This document shows positions 4,508 to 5,771 of a stretch of 5,771 nt of DNA, one piece after another; the first letter of the stretch is position 1; each line of letters begins with the position of its first letter. Made by a program: the position numbers and the translations under genes. The notes beneath the pieces are model-generated. The model was not told the origin of the DNA and did no database searches. It saw only the letters and a program-made list of their open reading frames with translations. Source of the DNA: Gemmatimonadota bacterium (lineage in GTDB: Bacteria > Gemmatimonadota > Gemmatimonadetes > Gemmatimonadales > GWC2-71-9); the NCBI GenBank assembly GCA_029862935.1, contig JAOTWK010000245.1, positions 1-5,771 on the forward strand. Direction: 5' to 3'.

Positions 4508-5771
4508 CAGTAGTTAAACCCGAAGAAGAAGTCCACGAACCAGCGCCCGTCTTCGGGCGGTCGAATCGAGTAGCCAAAGGTATCGCCAAACGCGAAGCGC
4601 CACCCCATGTCCAGCCGAAACACCACCACGTAACCCAGCGGCAGTCGCAGCCCCAGCCCGCCGCTCCCCAGCACGCTCCGTCCCACAGCGTTGGGAATCC
4701 ACGCCCCACCTGCGTCTAGAAAGATCGCCCCTTGCACCCCCGGGAAACGCATCTCCCCAAACGGGAAGCCAAGCGACACGTAGTTGGTGATGGGGAACCT
4801 GAGCTCGGTGTTCACGAGGAACGCGCGGGTGCCACCCACGTTGCCGATACGCGGATAGCCACGAAGTCCCCACGGTCCACCAATCGGGAATCGTCGTGGT
4901 CGGCTGCCACCTGAGTAATACCCGATGACGCGGCTTGCCAACGCGGACCGCAGCCCCAGCCGCCAGTACTCGCGGTGATCGAGCGAGACCATCCACGCAT
5001 CGAAGCGACCATTCGACAGATCGTTGGTGATCCCCGCCGTGATGTTGGTGCGCTGACCGTCAATTGGCCCGCTGGGGAGCCACAGCGAGTTGTCGTGGAC
5101 AAAGCTCACATAGTTCGAGGCAAGCCAGCCCACGCGCCGCGGCTCGCCGTCGAAGTCAGCGGAAAAGTCGAATCGGTCAGAATGCTCGAGGCGCAGCTGC
5201 GTCGTGATCCGTTTGAAGCGGGACAGCGGCCAACGCAGATCGGCGAACGTGCCGAACGACGTCTCCTCGTACACCGTGCTGAAATCGCCGACGTAGAACA
5301 GCCCGCGCAACCGAAACGCTCCGACGCCCCAGTTGAGGCGGCTCTTGCGATTGAGGTAGAACGCCGTCGCGTTGATGTTGTCGACCAGACTGCCGAACCC
5401 CTGCACCTGGAACGATGAAGCGGCCGCATACAGCAGATGGTCGCCCAACAGATCTGAAAAACGCACGAGTGCGCCTTGCGCCGATCCGACGCCGGGGGCA
5501 ATCAGCGCGTCACCGACCGCGAAGTCCAAGCTCAGGCCGGGGCGATAGGGGGTTGGGTTCGCTTTGGCGTACGGCGACGCGATGAGTTCCGGCCAGCGCC
5601 ATCCAGCACTGTCGATGTCGTTGGGTAGGGTGATCGTGTCGCTCGGAGTGTGGGCCGCCAGTGCGCTGCGGAATACCTTGAAAGTGAGATCATGGTAGCC
5701 GCCAAACAGCAGCGTGCTATCGTGTGGCACCCACTGCGGATCGAACGTGCTGGTCAGGGTGTTGGTCTCGA
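4507..5771 (-). CDS. C-terminal part of a PD40-propeller/BamA-type barrel protein, 5' end outside the window
   Basis: The frame is open through the right edge, giving 420 visible residues with no start. A GTG at 5730 is in frame but is probably internal, because the residues before it, TFDPQW, join VPHDSTLLFGGY to make a blade motif of the TolB/PD40 type (PQWSPDGS-like). A linker follows (to about 75). Then comes a beta-barrel with many amphipathic strands, including FSDLLGDHLLY (visible 104-114) and GGPWGLRGYPR (297-307). The LRGY there (codons 4866-4855) corresponds to the VRGF/Y motif in extracellular loop L6 of BamA/Omp85. NTELRFPI (320-327) and a C-terminal strand ending FFFGFNY, with an aromatic last residue as in outer-membrane proteins, complete it. 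The likely place is the outer membrane with a periplasmic propeller. The substrate is unknown. It is the first gene visible in the operon. Confidence 0.88.
   Translation of the reverse strand, partial: ETNTLTSTFDPQWVPHDSTLLFGGYHDLTFKVFRSALAAHTPSDTITLPNDIDSAGWRWPELIASPYAKANPTPYRPGLSLDFAVGDALIAPGVGSAQGALVRFSDLLGDHLLYAAASSFQVQGFGSLVDNINATAFYLNRKSRLNWGVGAFRLRGLFYVGDFSTVYEETSFGTFADLRWPLSRFKRITTQLRLEHSDRFDFSADFDGEPRRVGWLASNYVSFVHDNSLWLPSGPIDGQRTNITAGITNDLSNGRFDAWMVSLDHREYWRLGLRSALASRVIGYYSGGSRPRRFPIGGPWGLRGYPRIGNVGGTRAFLVNTELRFPITNYVSLGFPFGEMRFPGVQGAIFLDAGGAWIPNAVGRSVLGSGGLGLRLPLGYVVVFRLDMGWRFAFGDTFGYSIRPPEDGRWFVDFFFGFNY

Noticed and set aside
4975..5418. Plus-strand frame of 147 codons opposite the barrel gene
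   Set aside because: The barrel frame has recognisable BamA-type motifs and a proper C-terminus. The opposite frame shows only charged, featureless sequence.

Overview
The window is GC-rich and tightly packed. All six complete genes, one partial gene and one partial tRNA lie on the minus strand, so transcription runs from the right edge (5771) to the left edge (1). The best guess is a diderm, LPS-type bacterium, probably Gemmatimonadota. The reasons are an LptE-like lipoprotein, a C-terminal BamA-type barrel that appears fused to a TolB/PD40-like propeller, a small DUF4845-like membrane protein and the high GC. The phylum is inferred from gene style and memory; no search was run.

The layout in transcription order is as follows. 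(1) 5771-4507: C-terminal part of an outer-membrane beta-barrel protein. The frame is open through the right edge, and the edge residues look like a PD40 propeller blade. (2) 4507-3791: lipoprotein with a probable LolA/LolB-like fold. (3) 3801-3301: LptE-like LPS-assembly lipoprotein, best started at a GTG. (4) 3307-2933: small single-pass membrane protein, DUF4845-like. (5) 2917-1544: CPA2 (NapA-type) cation:proton antiporter with the catalytic Asp-Asp pair. (6) 1540-833: RNase PH. (7) 833-207: RdgB/HAM1 non-canonical purine NTP pyrophosphatase. (8) 46-1: 5' half of a tRNA-Pro(UGG), running off the left edge with an anticodon stem that does not close in the bases visible.

Junctions between the genes are overlaps of 1, 11, 7 and 1 nt or gaps of 15 and 3 nt, so the block looks like one operon with translational coupling. 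The upstream half is an outer-membrane assembly module (barrel, two lipoproteins, anchored small protein). The downstream half is housekeeping: ion homeostasis, tRNA 3'-end trimming and nucleotide-pool sanitation.

The only real non-coding stretch is 47-206, between rdgB and the tRNA. It carries a 23-nt imperfect inverted repeat (59-81 and 185-207), built on a 14-nt unit that is tandemly repeated on the left side. This repeat and the odd tRNA half are the least ordinary parts of the window. I see no CRISPR array, transposase, toxin-antitoxin pair or clear defence system.
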